DNA of 64,000 nt from an uncultured Bacteroidales bacterium (GTDB taxonomy: Bacteria > Bacteroidota > Bacteroidia > Bacteroidales > UBA932). A program made the position numbers and the translations under genes. The DNA lies in assembly GCA_900541925.1 (NCBI GenBank), contig UQMB01000012.1:1-64000 (forward strand), written 5' to 3'. Shown in pieces: positions 50,982-58,606 of this stretch. The notes under the pieces are model-generated. The model saw only the letters and a list, made by a program, of their open reading frames with translations. It was not told the origin of the DNA and did not search any database. Every line of letters begins with the position of its first letter. The first letter of the stretch is position 1.

Positions 50982-53900
50982 CCCCGGACACTGTCCGGAG
51001 ACACTCCCAGCATAGCCATAAAGTTGTCTTTAAGCTCCTTCGCGAGAGCCTTGTCTCCGCCCTTCTCCATCACTTCCGCGAGGAAGTAGATGTAGTTGCC
51101 TATGAGTTCGAAATCCTCCTTGGCATAGGTATAGAACTTGTTGTAGAAATTGGCTGACACCAGCAGCTCCTGCGCCATCGCGGTGCCTATCTCCACGGCC
51201 TTGTCGGCCGCGCCGAGCTTGTAGTAGTCCTCAACCATGCTGATGACCATGTAATCGTTGCCGGAGAACCCGAGAGGCACACCTTCCAGCGGGAAATCCC
51301 TGGTGATGTCCCGGCACTTGTCAAGCATCTCCATCGCCCTGTCGTTCTCGCCCGCCTTGATGAAGGCGTTGGCCGCAGTGACGAACAGGCCGCGAAGCGA
51401 CATCACTCCCATATGGGTATACTGGTTCTGATAGTCGATGAAGTAGTCGCCGGAAGCCACGGCATCCCACTTATATGTCTCCGTCATCTTGCGGTAGAGG
51501 TCATCGGTGTCCACGAAGCCGGCCACCGTGGTGGTGGTCTTGTTCTTTATCGGGATAAGCTTGAATGAATACCCCTCATACTCAAGGTATTCCTTGATGC
51601 CGATGTTGATGTCGCCGCCCATACTGAGAAGGTTGATCGGCCTGTCCCACTTGTACCCGGACAGGAGGTCGAGCATAAACAGCTCCGGCTTTGAGATCAT
51701 GTCCTTATCCTTAGGGATGGTGATGATGATGGAATCAGGAATCTGCGACGCGTACTTGGCGTCCAGGATGCCCGCGCGGATCACATTCTCCCGGTCCACC
51801 GGGATGGAAATCTTGCGGGAAGCGATATAATCCACCCTGCGTCCGCTCGTCATCGGAGCCTTCACCTTAGGATTGCGGAAGAGGGCCATCACATCGGCGA
51901 TGCTGGTGACCTCGTTGCGGGTGTCATATACAGGTACATATTCGTTGGTGCCGTAGAGATACTGCTCCTGGCCGACCGAAAGCGGCAGCGGCGCGGACTC
52001 GTTGACGGCCCACTTCATCTGGTCGATGTGCCAGTCGGTGCCGAGAAGCGAAGTGTTGCAGATGCGCACGTCCGGGCGGACATCCTCCACCTCCTGCGCA
52101 TACCAGAGCGGGAAGGTGTCGTTGTCGCCGTGGGTGACAAGTATGCCGTTCTCCCCGACCGAATTGAGATAGTTGGACGCCATCTCCACAGCGGTGCGGC
52201 GGTTGGAGCGGTCATGGTCGTCCCAGTTCTGCGCGGCCATCAGCACAGGCACGCAGAGGCACGCCACGCTGACCAGAGCGGCGACAGGCGCGGTCCCCTT
52301 GCCATTGAGAACCTTCTCCACCAGTCCATATATGGCGGCCACAGCCATGCCTATCCAGACACAGAAGAAGTAGAACGACCCCGCATAGGCATAATCCCTC
52401 TCGCGCACCTGATAAGGCGGCTGGTTGAGATATATCACTATGGCGATGCCCGTCATGAAGAACATCAGGAAATTGAGCCAGCAGCCCCTCTTGTCCTTGT
52501 CGAACTGGAAGAACAGGCCCAGAAGTCCCAGCAGCAGAGGCAGGAAGTAATAGTGGTTCTTGCCCTTGTCCCCGGCGAGAGCCTCAGGGGCGTCGCTCTG
52601 GTCGCCGAGCCGGAAGTCGTCGATGAACTTGACCCCGCTCTCCCAGTTGCCGTGGAATATGTCCCCCGGGTTCGGGGCGTGTATCTGGTTCTGGCGGCCC
52701 ACAAAGTTCCACATGAAATAGCGCCAGTACATCCAGTTCATCTGGTAGTCGAAGAAGTAGTGCAGATTGGCGCCCATCGTAGGCTTGCGGTGGGTGCTGC
52801 CCTGAAGTTTGGTACCCTTGCCTCCAGTGTAGTACTCGTAGAACTCCTCATAACGCCCGTCAGGACTTGAACTCCACATCCTCGGGAAGAGCATCTTGCC
52901 TTCGGAGAAATATTTGGCGTCCACCGGACCGTCCACTTTCTTATACTTCCCGTCCAGCGGCGCCCAGTACTTGGAGGTCGTGAGCTCGAACGGGGCGTCA
53001 TAATACTGTCCGTAGAGCAGAGGTGTGGAGCCGTACTGCTCGCGGGAGAGGTAGCGCACCAGCGTGAAGGCGTTGTCCGGCTGATACTCGTTGGTCGGGG
53101 TCTTGGCGCAGGAGCGGATGATGTCTATGCTGAACACGGAGAATCCTATGAGGATGGTGGTGAAGCACAGCAGGGCCGTATTGAGGAAGCGCTTCTGCTT
53201 CTTGAGCGTGACGAACAGCCCCCAGAAGCACAGGGCCTGCAGGGCCACCATGAAGAAGGCCGCGCCGCTGTTGTACGGAAGCCCCAGCACATTGACGAAG
53301 AAGAGGTCGGAATACGCCGCCATCTTCGGGATCCACGGGATGATGACAAACAGCACGAGGGCGAGAATCGCCACCCCCACCAGGAATATCTTCAGCAACT
53401 CCTTGAAACTGTATGGCCTGTCCTCCCTGATACAGTAGTAATACATGAACACCAGGGCCGGAATCATCAGCAGGTTGAGAAGATGCACTCCGATGCTGAG
53501 TCCCATCAGGAAGGCGATGAGCACCACCCACTTAAGCGAGTGGGGGCGGTCGGCGCGGTCATACCAGACCGTCATGAGCCAGAACACCGCGGCCGTGAAC
53601 AGTGACGACATCGCATAGACCTCTCCCTCCACCGCCGAGAACCAGAACGTGTCGGAGAAGCAGTAAGCCAGCGCGCCGACGAGTCCGGAACCCAGTATCG
53701 CGATCGCCTGTGAGACGGTGTAGGTCCCGTCAGCGGACGGCTTGACCACACGCTTCACAAACCATACTATAGTAAGGTAAAGGAAGAATATCGTCAGAGC
53801 CGAGCACAGGGCGCTCATCGCATTGACGAGGATGGCGGCGTGCATGTTGTCCCCGAACATCGTGAAGAAACGGGCTATGAGCTGGAACACCGGGTTTCCG

Positions 53901-54061
53901 GGAGGATGTCCCACCTCCAGCTTGTATGATGACGCGATAAACTCGCCGCAATCCCAGAACGATGCCGACGGCTCTATGGTGAGCAGATAAGTGACGGCGG
54001 ACACCAGCAGTGCCAGCAGCGCGCTTATCCTGTTCCACATTGTAAACTTCTTCTGATTCAT
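50978..54061 (-). CDS. DUF2723 membrane glycosyltransferase (GT117-like)
   Basis: A 1027-residue protein starting at 54061 (MNQKKFTMWNR), 6 nt after a perfect -7 box. About a dozen membrane segments occupy the N-terminal half. An early acidic motif, IEPSASFWDCGEFIASSYKLEVGHPPGNP, quoted here as WDCGEF and GHPPGNP, is the DUF2723 hallmark. The C-terminal half is soluble, with a helical repeat-like end. DUF2723 proteins include human TMEM260, an O-mannosyltransferase; in Bacteroidota a role in protein or envelope glycosylation is plausible (inference). It diverges from the eIF1-like gene with interlocked promoters. Confidence 0.88.
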   Translation of the reverse strand: MNQKKFTMWNRISALLALLVSAVTYLLTIEPSASFWDCGEFIASSYKLEVGHPPGNPVFQLIARFFTMFGDNMHAAILVNAMSALCSALTIFFLYLTIVWFVKRVVKPSADGTYTVSQAIAILGSGLVGALAYCFSDTFWFSAVEGEVYAMSSLFTAAVFWLMTVWYDRADRPHSLKWVVLIAFLMGLSIGVHLLNLLMIPALVFMYYYCIREDRPYSFKELLKIFLVGVAILALVLFVIIPWIPKMAAYSDLFFVNVLGLPYNSGAAFFMVALQALCFWGLFVTLKKQKRFLNTALLCFTTILIGFSVFSIDIIRSCAKTPTNEYQPDNAFTLVRYLSREQYGSTPLLYGQYYDAPFELTTSKYWAPLDGKYKKVDGPVDAKYFSEGKMLFPRMWSSSPDGRYEEFYEYYTGGKGTKLQGSTHRKPTMGANLHYFFDYQMNWMYWRYFMWNFVGRQNQIHAPNPGDIFHGNWESGVKFIDDFRLGDQSDAPEALAGDKGKNHYYFLPLLLGLLGLFFQFDKDKRGCWLNFLMFFMTGIAIVIYLNQPPYQVRERDYAYAGSFYFFCVWIGMAVAAIYGLVEKVLNGKGTAPVAALVSVACLCVPVLMAAQNWDDHDRSNRRTAVEMASNYLNSVGENGILVTHGDNDTFPLWYAQEVEDVRPDVRICNTSLLGTDWHIDQMKWAVNESAPLPLSVGQEQYLYGTNEYVPVYDTRNEVTSIADVMALFRNPKVKAPMTSGRRVDYIASRKISIPVDRENVIRAGILDAKYASQIPDSIIITIPKDKDMISKPELFMLDLLSGYKWDRPINLLSMGGDINIGIKEYLEYEGYSFKLIPIKNKTTTTVAGFVDTDDLYRKMTETYKWDAVASGDYFIDYQNQYTHMGVMSLRGLFVTAANAFIKAGENDRAMEMLDKCRDITRDFPLEGVPLGFSGNDYMVISMVEDYYKLGAADKAVEIGTAMAQELLVSANFYNKFYTYAKEDFELIGNYIYFLAEVMEKGGDKALAKELKDNFMAMLGVSPDSVRG

Positions 54062-54067
54062 AACCCA

Positions 54068-54100
54068 CAAAGATACATTCAAATTCGTTATCTTTGCAAA
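54068..54100 (-). promoter_or_regulatory. Promoter of the DUF2723 gene
   Basis: TTTG (54097-54100), 21 nt, then TATCTTTG (54068-54075) on the minus strand. The ATG follows 6 nt after the -7 box, implying a leaderless mRNA. Confidence 0.7.
54089..54096 (+). promoter_or_regulatory. -7 box of the eIF1-like gene
   Basis: TATCTTTG, 15 nt before the ATG at 54112. It abuts the -33 element of the divergent DUF2723 promoter, so the two cannot be occupied at the same time. Confidence 0.6.
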
Positions 54101-54111
54101 AAACATCCCAA

Positions 54112-54456
54112 ATGGCAGAGCAGGACTGGAAAAAACGGCTCGGGGTGGTATACTCCACCAACCCCGACTTCCAATATCAGACAGAGCAGAAGGTCGAGCA
54201 GGCCACCCTCGAACCGGGGAAGCAGAGGCTCATCGTCCGCATTGACCGGCGCCAGCGGGCCGGCAAGCAAGTCACTCTCGTGGAGGGCTTCGTCGGGACA
54301 TCCGACGACCTCGCGGCCCTCGCCAAGACACTCAAGACCCGCTGCGGCGTGGGCGGCACGGCCAAGGACGGGGAAATCACCATGCAGGGAGACCTCCGGG
54401 ACAAGCTTGTCGGGCTCCTGACCACGATGGGATATAACGCCAAGCGCGGCAACTGA
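54112..54456 (+). CDS. SUI1/eIF1-family translation factor (YciH-like)
   Basis: The 114-residue protein (start 54112, MAEQDWKKRLGVVYSTNPDF) has an SUI1 domain over residues about 40-112: RLIVRIDRRQRAGKQVTLVEG, KTRCGVGGTAKDGEI and LLTTMGYNAKRGN. CGVGGTxKDGEI is the eIF1/YciH hallmark. Bacterial members affect start-site selection fidelity; the presence of such a factor beside many near-leaderless genes is noted only as context. It overlaps the next gene by one base (TGATG). Confidence 0.93.
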   Translation: MAEQDWKKRLGVVYSTNPDFQYQTEQKVEQATLEPGKQRLIVRIDRRQRAGKQVTLVEGFVGTSDDLAALAKTLKTRCGVGGTAKDGEITMQGDLRDKLVGLLTTMGYNAKRGN

Positions 54457-55169
54457 TGCTGGACGGGGAATTATTCAGACAGGGACGGCTTGAGATGTCA
54501 GCCGCGCCACTGCCGGAGTTCCAGACTCCGGCCGAGTGGAATGACTTGCTGCCCAACAAGATAGCCATCGTGCTGTCCGTCGTGCTGGTGCTGGTTTATC
54601 TCAAGGACATCATAAGGCTGATTCCTCCCCTGCTCTATGCTCTCGACAGGAAGCGGGGCGGCGAATCCCTGGAATACAATGTCAGCGCGGCCAGGATGCG
54701 CAACACCGTGGCCCTGATCTACACGCTGCCGTTCTGCCTCATAGCCGACTACTGCGGCGCATACAGACCCGGGTTCTGGAGCATGGTGCCGCCGGAGTGG
54801 AGCAGCGCCGCGACACTCGGTGTGATGCTCGCATATTTTCTGCTCCGGCGCTTATGCTATGCGGCGATCCGCCCCGGGAAGATGAGCGCGGAGAGTCTCG
54901 CCACCTTGAAGCACAGTCTCTACAACTATTTCATCGCCCTGGTCTCCGTCGCCGTCCCGACTATAGGCATACTGCCCCTGTTTTCCGTCCGGGAAGATAT
55001 CATAAGCACTGTTTTCCTCGCCTTGACGGGGCTCGCATTCGCTTTCGCCACGGTCCGCGCATGGCAGATTTTGAAGAGCAGACGCTCGCCTTTGCCAACA
55101 ATTTTGTATCTTTGCGGACTCGAAATCCTGCCCGCCGCCGCGGTGGTGGCGAGCGCAGTACTTTTATGA
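54456..55169 (+). CDS. DUF4271 membrane protein
   Basis: The 237-residue protein has about six membrane segments (IAIVLSVVLVLVYL, VALIYTLPFCLIADY, AATLGVMLAYFLL, LYNYFIALVSVAVPTIGILPL and others). The combination with a downstream hemD is a conserved arrangement for DUF4271 in Bacteroidota. Function is unknown. hemD starts 9 bp downstream. Confidence 0.85.
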   Translation: MLDGELFRQGRLEMSAAPLPEFQTPAEWNDLLPNKIAIVLSVVLVLVYLKDIIRLIPPLLYALDRKRGGESLEYNVSAARMRNTVALIYTLPFCLIADYCGAYRPGFWSMVPPEWSSAATLGVMLAYFLLRRLCYAAIRPGKMSAESLATLKHSLYNYFIALVSVAVPTIGILPLFSVREDIISTVFLALTGLAFAFATVRAWQILKSRRSPLPTILYLCGLEILPAAAVVASAVLL

Positions 55170-55178
55170 CAGCACAAG

Positions 55179-55913
55179 ATGAAGATACTGATTTCACAAC
55201 AGACTCCGACCAACCTCGCTCCGTATGAATCTCTGCAAAGCAAATTCGGCGCGACGGTGGATTTCCACCCCTTTTTCCTGATGGAACCCCTCTCAGCCAA
55301 GGAGTTCCGCACGGAGAAAATCAATCTTCCGGATTACACGGCCGTAGTCTTCTCCTCCAGGCTCGCGATCGACGCGTATTTCAAGCTCTGCGACGAGATG
55401 CGCTTCAAGGTGCCTGAAACCATGAAGTATTTCTGCTCGACGGAAGCCGTGGCGATGTATCTTCAGAAGCACATAGTCTACCGCAAGCGCAAGATTTTCT
55501 TCGGAGACGGCACGCCGCAGTCCATAGTCGGGCTGATAGGCCCCAAACACAAAGGCGAGAAGTTCCTCATCACAGCTTCCGTAGGCTCCAACGCGGACTC
55601 CATAACAGCACTCTTCGAGTCGGCGGGGCTTGACTGGACTCTCGGAATGCTCGTCAAGGCGGTGCCCCAGGACCTGCACGGGCTGGACATCCACTCCTAC
55701 GACATCGTGGTGATGTACAACCCTTCGGACGTAGCCTCTCTCAAGGAGAACTTCCCTGACTTCGAGCAGGGGGACATCAAATTCGTATCTTTCGGCAAGT
55801 CTGTGGTCAAGGCAATGGAAGACGCCGGGTTCAGCATCACCGTCAAGGCGCCGACACCGGAAGCCACCTCTGTAGGCAGGGCCATCGAGCTCTACCTCGA
55901 AAACTCCAGGTAG
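55179..55913 (+). CDS. hemD: Uroporphyrinogen-III synthase
   Basis: This 244-residue enzyme would cyclise hydroxymethylbilane in tetrapyrrole synthesis. It shows the bilobal HemD layout: KINLPDYTAVVFSSRLAIDAYF near 48-69, quoted in part; KYFCSTEAVAMYLQKH near 88; LDIHSYDIVVMYNPSDVASL near 173; and the closing ATSVGRAIELYLE. HemD is poorly conserved, but these segments and the DUF4271 neighbour support the call. No other haem gene is nearby. Confidence 0.88.
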   Translation: MKILISQQTPTNLAPYESLQSKFGATVDFHPFFLMEPLSAKEFRTEKINLPDYTAVVFSSRLAIDAYFKLCDEMRFKVPETMKYFCSTEAVAMYLQKHIVYRKRKIFFGDGTPQSIVGLIGPKHKGEKFLITASVGSNADSITALFESAGLDWTLGMLVKAVPQDLHGLDIHSYDIVVMYNPSDVASLKENFPDFEQGDIKFVSFGKSVVKAMEDAGFSITVKAPTPEATSVGRAIELYLENSR

Positions 55914-55915
55914 CC

Positions 55916-56368
55916 ATGCCCGGCCTGCCGGCAAACACCCTCCCGAAAGCGGAACGGCTCTGCGGCAAGAGCAGGATTTCCGCCCTCATCTCCAAAGGAA
56001 GGTGGGGTTCTACGGAGCACATCAAGTATTGCTGGCACAGGTCACGGGAAGAAGGCCCCGGACAGATAGTGGTCTCAGTCTCCAAGAAGTTCTTCAAAAG
56101 AGCCGTGAAGCGCAACCTCCTCAAGCGCAGGATGCGTGAAGCGTACCGCACGCAGAAAGACCTGCTCGCCGTCTCCGGCGTCGACCTGCTGCTTGCCTGG
56201 TCAGGCAAGGAAATCGCTGATTTCGAGACGGTCCGCTCAGAGGTAGCCGCAGTGCTCTCACGCGTCAGCAAGGCTGTCTCCGCCTCCGGACAGCTCCAAT
56301 CTTCCGCCTCTGCGGCAGCTACGGATCAAGTCCAGGCTCCCGCCACGGACAGCGGCGCCGCGCTATGA
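55916..56368 (+). CDS. rnpA: Ribonuclease P protein component
   Basis: The 150-residue protein assists the RNase P RNA in trimming tRNA 5' ends. The basic RNR motif KRAVKRNLLKRRMREAYR is present near residues 61-78, preceded by IVVSVSKKFF. The C-terminal 40 residues (Ser, Ala and Gln-rich: SSASAAATDQVQAPATDS) are a low-complexity extension beyond the usual fold. It starts 2 bp after hemD and overlaps yidD by 4 bp. Confidence 0.95.
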   Translation: MPGLPANTLPKAERLCGKSRISALISKGRWGSTEHIKYCWHRSREEGPGQIVVSVSKKFFKRAVKRNLLKRRMREAYRTQKDLLAVSGVDLLLAWSGKEIADFETVRSEVAAVLSRVSKAVSASGQLQSSASAAATDQVQAPATDSGAAL

Positions 56369-56604
56369 AAGCCGCCGCCATCCTGAAGAAGGCCCTCGCC
56401 CTGCCGTTCATCCTGCTGATAAAATTCTACCAGCTCTGCATCTCTCCGCTCAAGCCGCCCACCTGCCGCTTCACTCCCACTTGCTCCCAGTATGCGCTGG
56501 AGGCCTTCCGCAAATACGGTCCGCTGAAAGGTTTCTGGCTCAGTCTCAAGAGGATACTGCGCTGTAACCCATGGGGCGGCAGCGGCTATGACCCGGTGCC
56601 TTAG
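56365..56604 (+). CDS. yidD: Membrane protein insertion efficiency factor YidD
   Basis: A 79-residue peripheral membrane protein of the YidD family, with PPTCRFTPTCSQYALEAFRK, the family signature with three Cys, near 34-52, and CNPWGGSGYDPVP at the end. It is coupled to rnpA, the classic pairing. Downstream there is a GCCGGC/GCCGGC inverted repeat around 56622-56662 without a clear T-run; it may or may not terminate. Confidence 0.95.
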   Translation: MKAAAILKKALALPFILLIKFYQLCISPLKPPTCRFTPTCSQYALEAFRKYGPLKGFWLSLKRILRCNPWGGSGYDPVP

Positions 56605-56675
56605 GGGCATTCCTGTCAATTCCCGCCGGCAAGAGAACCCTGTTCCAGTGAGGAACGCCGGCGTACAATCGAAAA

Positions 56676-56707
56676 TCCGCCGCGACCTCTTCCGGGGCCG
56701 CGGCGGA
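56676..56707 (-). terminator. Terminator of the transketolase genes
   Basis: A 9-bp perfect stem (TCCGCCGCG with CGCGGCGGA) is followed on the minus strand by TTTTC, 22 bp after the end of the C-terminal subunit gene. Confidence 0.7.
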
Positions 56708-56728
56708 CGATATCTGAATCCGAAAGGA

Positions 56729-57685
56729 TTACTTCTTGCGGGCGATGGCCTTCTTGGCTGCCTCCGCGATATGGGCGGCGTCAAGTCCATAGGCCTTCAT
56801 CAGTTCGGCAGGGGTGCCGGACTGGCCGAAGCGGTCCTTGCCGTTGACGAACTCAAGGGCGGCAGGAGCGTTGGCGGCGAGCACGCCGGCCACAGCCTCT
56901 CCGAGACCTCCGGCCATATTGTGCTCCTCTGCAACCACGGCGCAGCCGGTCTTGGCGACAGACTCTATGATGGTCTTCTCGTCAAGCGGCTTGACAGTGG
57001 CCACATTGAGAACCTCGGCGCTTATGCCCTCGGCCTCAAGAGCCTCGGCAGCCTCAAGGGCCTCCCATACGAGGTGGCCGCAGGTGATGAGGGTCACATC
57101 TGTACCCTCGTTGAGGTTGTAGATCTTGCCGATCTCGAACGGCTCGTCGGCCCCGGTGAAATTAGGCACTGACGGACGGCCGAAGCGCAGATACACAGGG
57201 CCGTCGAACTTGGCCGCGGCGATGGTGGCATTCTTGGTCTGGTTGTAATCGCAAGGCACAAGCACCGTCATCCCCGGAAGGGCACGCATGAGAGCGAGAT
57301 CCTCCATCGTCTGGTGGGTAGCTCCGTCCTCGCCGAGGGTGATGCCGGCATGGGACGAGGCAATCTTGACATTGGTGTGACCGTAGGCCACCTCCTGACG
57401 GAGCTGGTCATATACGCGGCCTGTCACGAACTCCGCGAAGGAACCGATGAACGGAACCTTGCCGGTGATGGCGAGGCCGGCAGCCACGCCGACCATGTTG
57501 GCCTCCGCGATGCCGCACTGGATGAATCTCTCAGGGAACTCCTTCTGGAAAGCGCCCATCTTGAGTGAGCCCTTGAGGTCGGCCGTAAGGGCAAGCACAC
57601 GCTCGTCGGCGCGGCCTGCAAGCACGAGTCCCTCACCGAAACCGCTGCGGGTATCGATTTTGCCTGTATCAATATACTTCTTCAT
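56729..57685 (-). CDS. Transketolase, C-terminal subunit
   Basis: This 318-residue half of a split transketolase carries the pyrimidine-binding and C-terminal domains: FIQCGIAEANMVGVAAGLA near 52-70, with the Glu that activates TPP; SHAGITLGEDGATHQTMEDL near 112; and a C-terminal Rossmann-like part (VTLITCGHLVWEALEAAEAL). It lies 1 bp after the N-terminal subunit stop. Together they would act in the non-oxidative pentose phosphate pathway; a 1-deoxyxylulose-type reaction is less likely. Confidence 0.93.
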   Translation of the reverse strand: MKKYIDTGKIDTRSGFGEGLVLAGRADERVLALTADLKGSLKMGAFQKEFPERFIQCGIAEANMVGVAAGLAITGKVPFIGSFAEFVTGRVYDQLRQEVAYGHTNVKIASSHAGITLGEDGATHQTMEDLALMRALPGMTVLVPCDYNQTKNATIAAAKFDGPVYLRFGRPSVPNFTGADEPFEIGKIYNLNEGTDVTLITCGHLVWEALEAAEALEAEGISAEVLNVATVKPLDEKTIIESVAKTGCAVVAEEHNMAGGLGEAVAGVLAANAPAALEFVNGKDRFGQSGTPAELMKAYGLDAAHIAEAAKKAIARKK

Positions 57686-57686
57686 A

Positions 57687-58526
57687 CTAATAATCTCCTA
57701 AAGTTTCAGGTAACTGCTTGAGGGCCTCCTCGCACTGCTCCGCTGACGGAGCCTTGCCGTGCCATGCGTTGGTGCCGCACATGAAGTCGACGCCATAGCC
57801 CATCTGGGTCTTGAAAAGTATCATCTTCGGCTTGCCGTCCGCGTTGTGCGCAAGCTTGAACGCGTCAAGAATGCTCTGATAGTCATTGCCGTCGGCGATG
57901 ATGACATCCCAGCCGAACGCGCCCCACTTCTCGCTCAGATCCTCGACTCCGGTGATGGATGTGGTCGGGCCGTCGATCTGCTGGCCGTTCCAGTCGGTGA
58001 AGGCGATGAGGTTGTCCACCTTGTGGTGCAGAGCCCACATTCCGGCTTCCCAGATCTGTCCTTCCTCGCTCTCTCCGTCACCGCAGAGGCAATATACACG
58101 GGTGTCGTCACCGGCCATCTTCTTGCCGAGCGCGATGCCGGCCGCTACAGAAAGCCCCTGTCCGAGGGAGCCTGATGGCTTGAAAACGCCCGGAAGGGAG
58201 TCCGTGATGCATGGGTGTCCCTGGAGACGGCTGCCGAACTTGCGGAGCGTACCGAGTTCATGGGCAGGGAAATATCCCGCGCGGGCGAGCTCGGCGTAGA
58301 GTACCGGAGCGAGGTGGCCGGCGGAGAGGATGAACACATCCTGATCCTTGCCGCTGCGGGTCCAGGTCTTCGGATCGTGCTTCATCTCGTTGAAATAAAG
58401 AGTCGTCATCACGTCGGTGATGCCGAGCGATCCGCCCGGGTGGCCGGATTTGGCCGCAGTCACCATCCTGACGATGTCCCTGCGAACCTGGGAGGAAATC
58501 TTTGAAAGTTCTTCGATTGTTGCCAT
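57687..58526 (-). CDS. Transketolase, N-terminal subunit
   Basis: This 279-residue TPP-binding half carries SGHPGGSLGITDVM near 27-40, the GDG...N cofactor motif (CGDGESEEGQIWEAGMWAL with Asn about 28 residues on) near 150-180, and TQMGYGVDFM near 242. Split transketolases are common in Bacteroidota and archaea. It has its own promoter and a 7-bp inverted repeat in the leader. It pairs with the C-terminal subunit immediately downstream. Confidence 0.93.
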   Translation of the reverse strand: MATIEELSKISSQVRRDIVRMVTAAKSGHPGGSLGITDVMTTLYFNEMKHDPKTWTRSGKDQDVFILSAGHLAPVLYAELARAGYFPAHELGTLRKFGSRLQGHPCITDSLPGVFKPSGSLGQGLSVAAGIALGKKMAGDDTRVYCLCGDGESEEGQIWEAGMWALHHKVDNLIAFTDWNGQQIDGPTTSITGVEDLSEKWGAFGWDVIIADGNDYQSILDAFKLAHNADGKPKMILFKTQMGYGVDFMCGTNAWHGKAPSAEQCEEALKQLPETLGDY

Positions 58527-58563
58527 ATGATTATGTTGTGTATTACGTCAGAACATAAGTTCA

Positions 58564-58571
58564 CAAAGTTA
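58564..58571 (-). promoter_or_regulatory. -7 box of the transketolase genes
   Basis: TAACTTTG on the minus strand, 37 nt before the start at 58526. Overlapping the expected transcription start is an inverted repeat, TTATGTT (58531-58537) and AACATAA (58552-58558). Confidence 0.55.
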
Positions 58572-58590
58572 AGAATAAAAATTGATTTCT

Positions 58591-58598
58591 TATCTTTG
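58591..58598 (+). promoter_or_regulatory. -7 box of lepA
   Basis: TATCTTTG ends 8 nt before the ATG at 58607. Confidence 0.6.
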
Positions 58599-58606
58599 CA
58601 TCTTGT

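Noticed and set aside
56622..56662. GCCGGC inverted repeat as a terminator of yidD
   Set aside because: It is a composite hairpin with no T-run following it on the plus strand; too weak to call.
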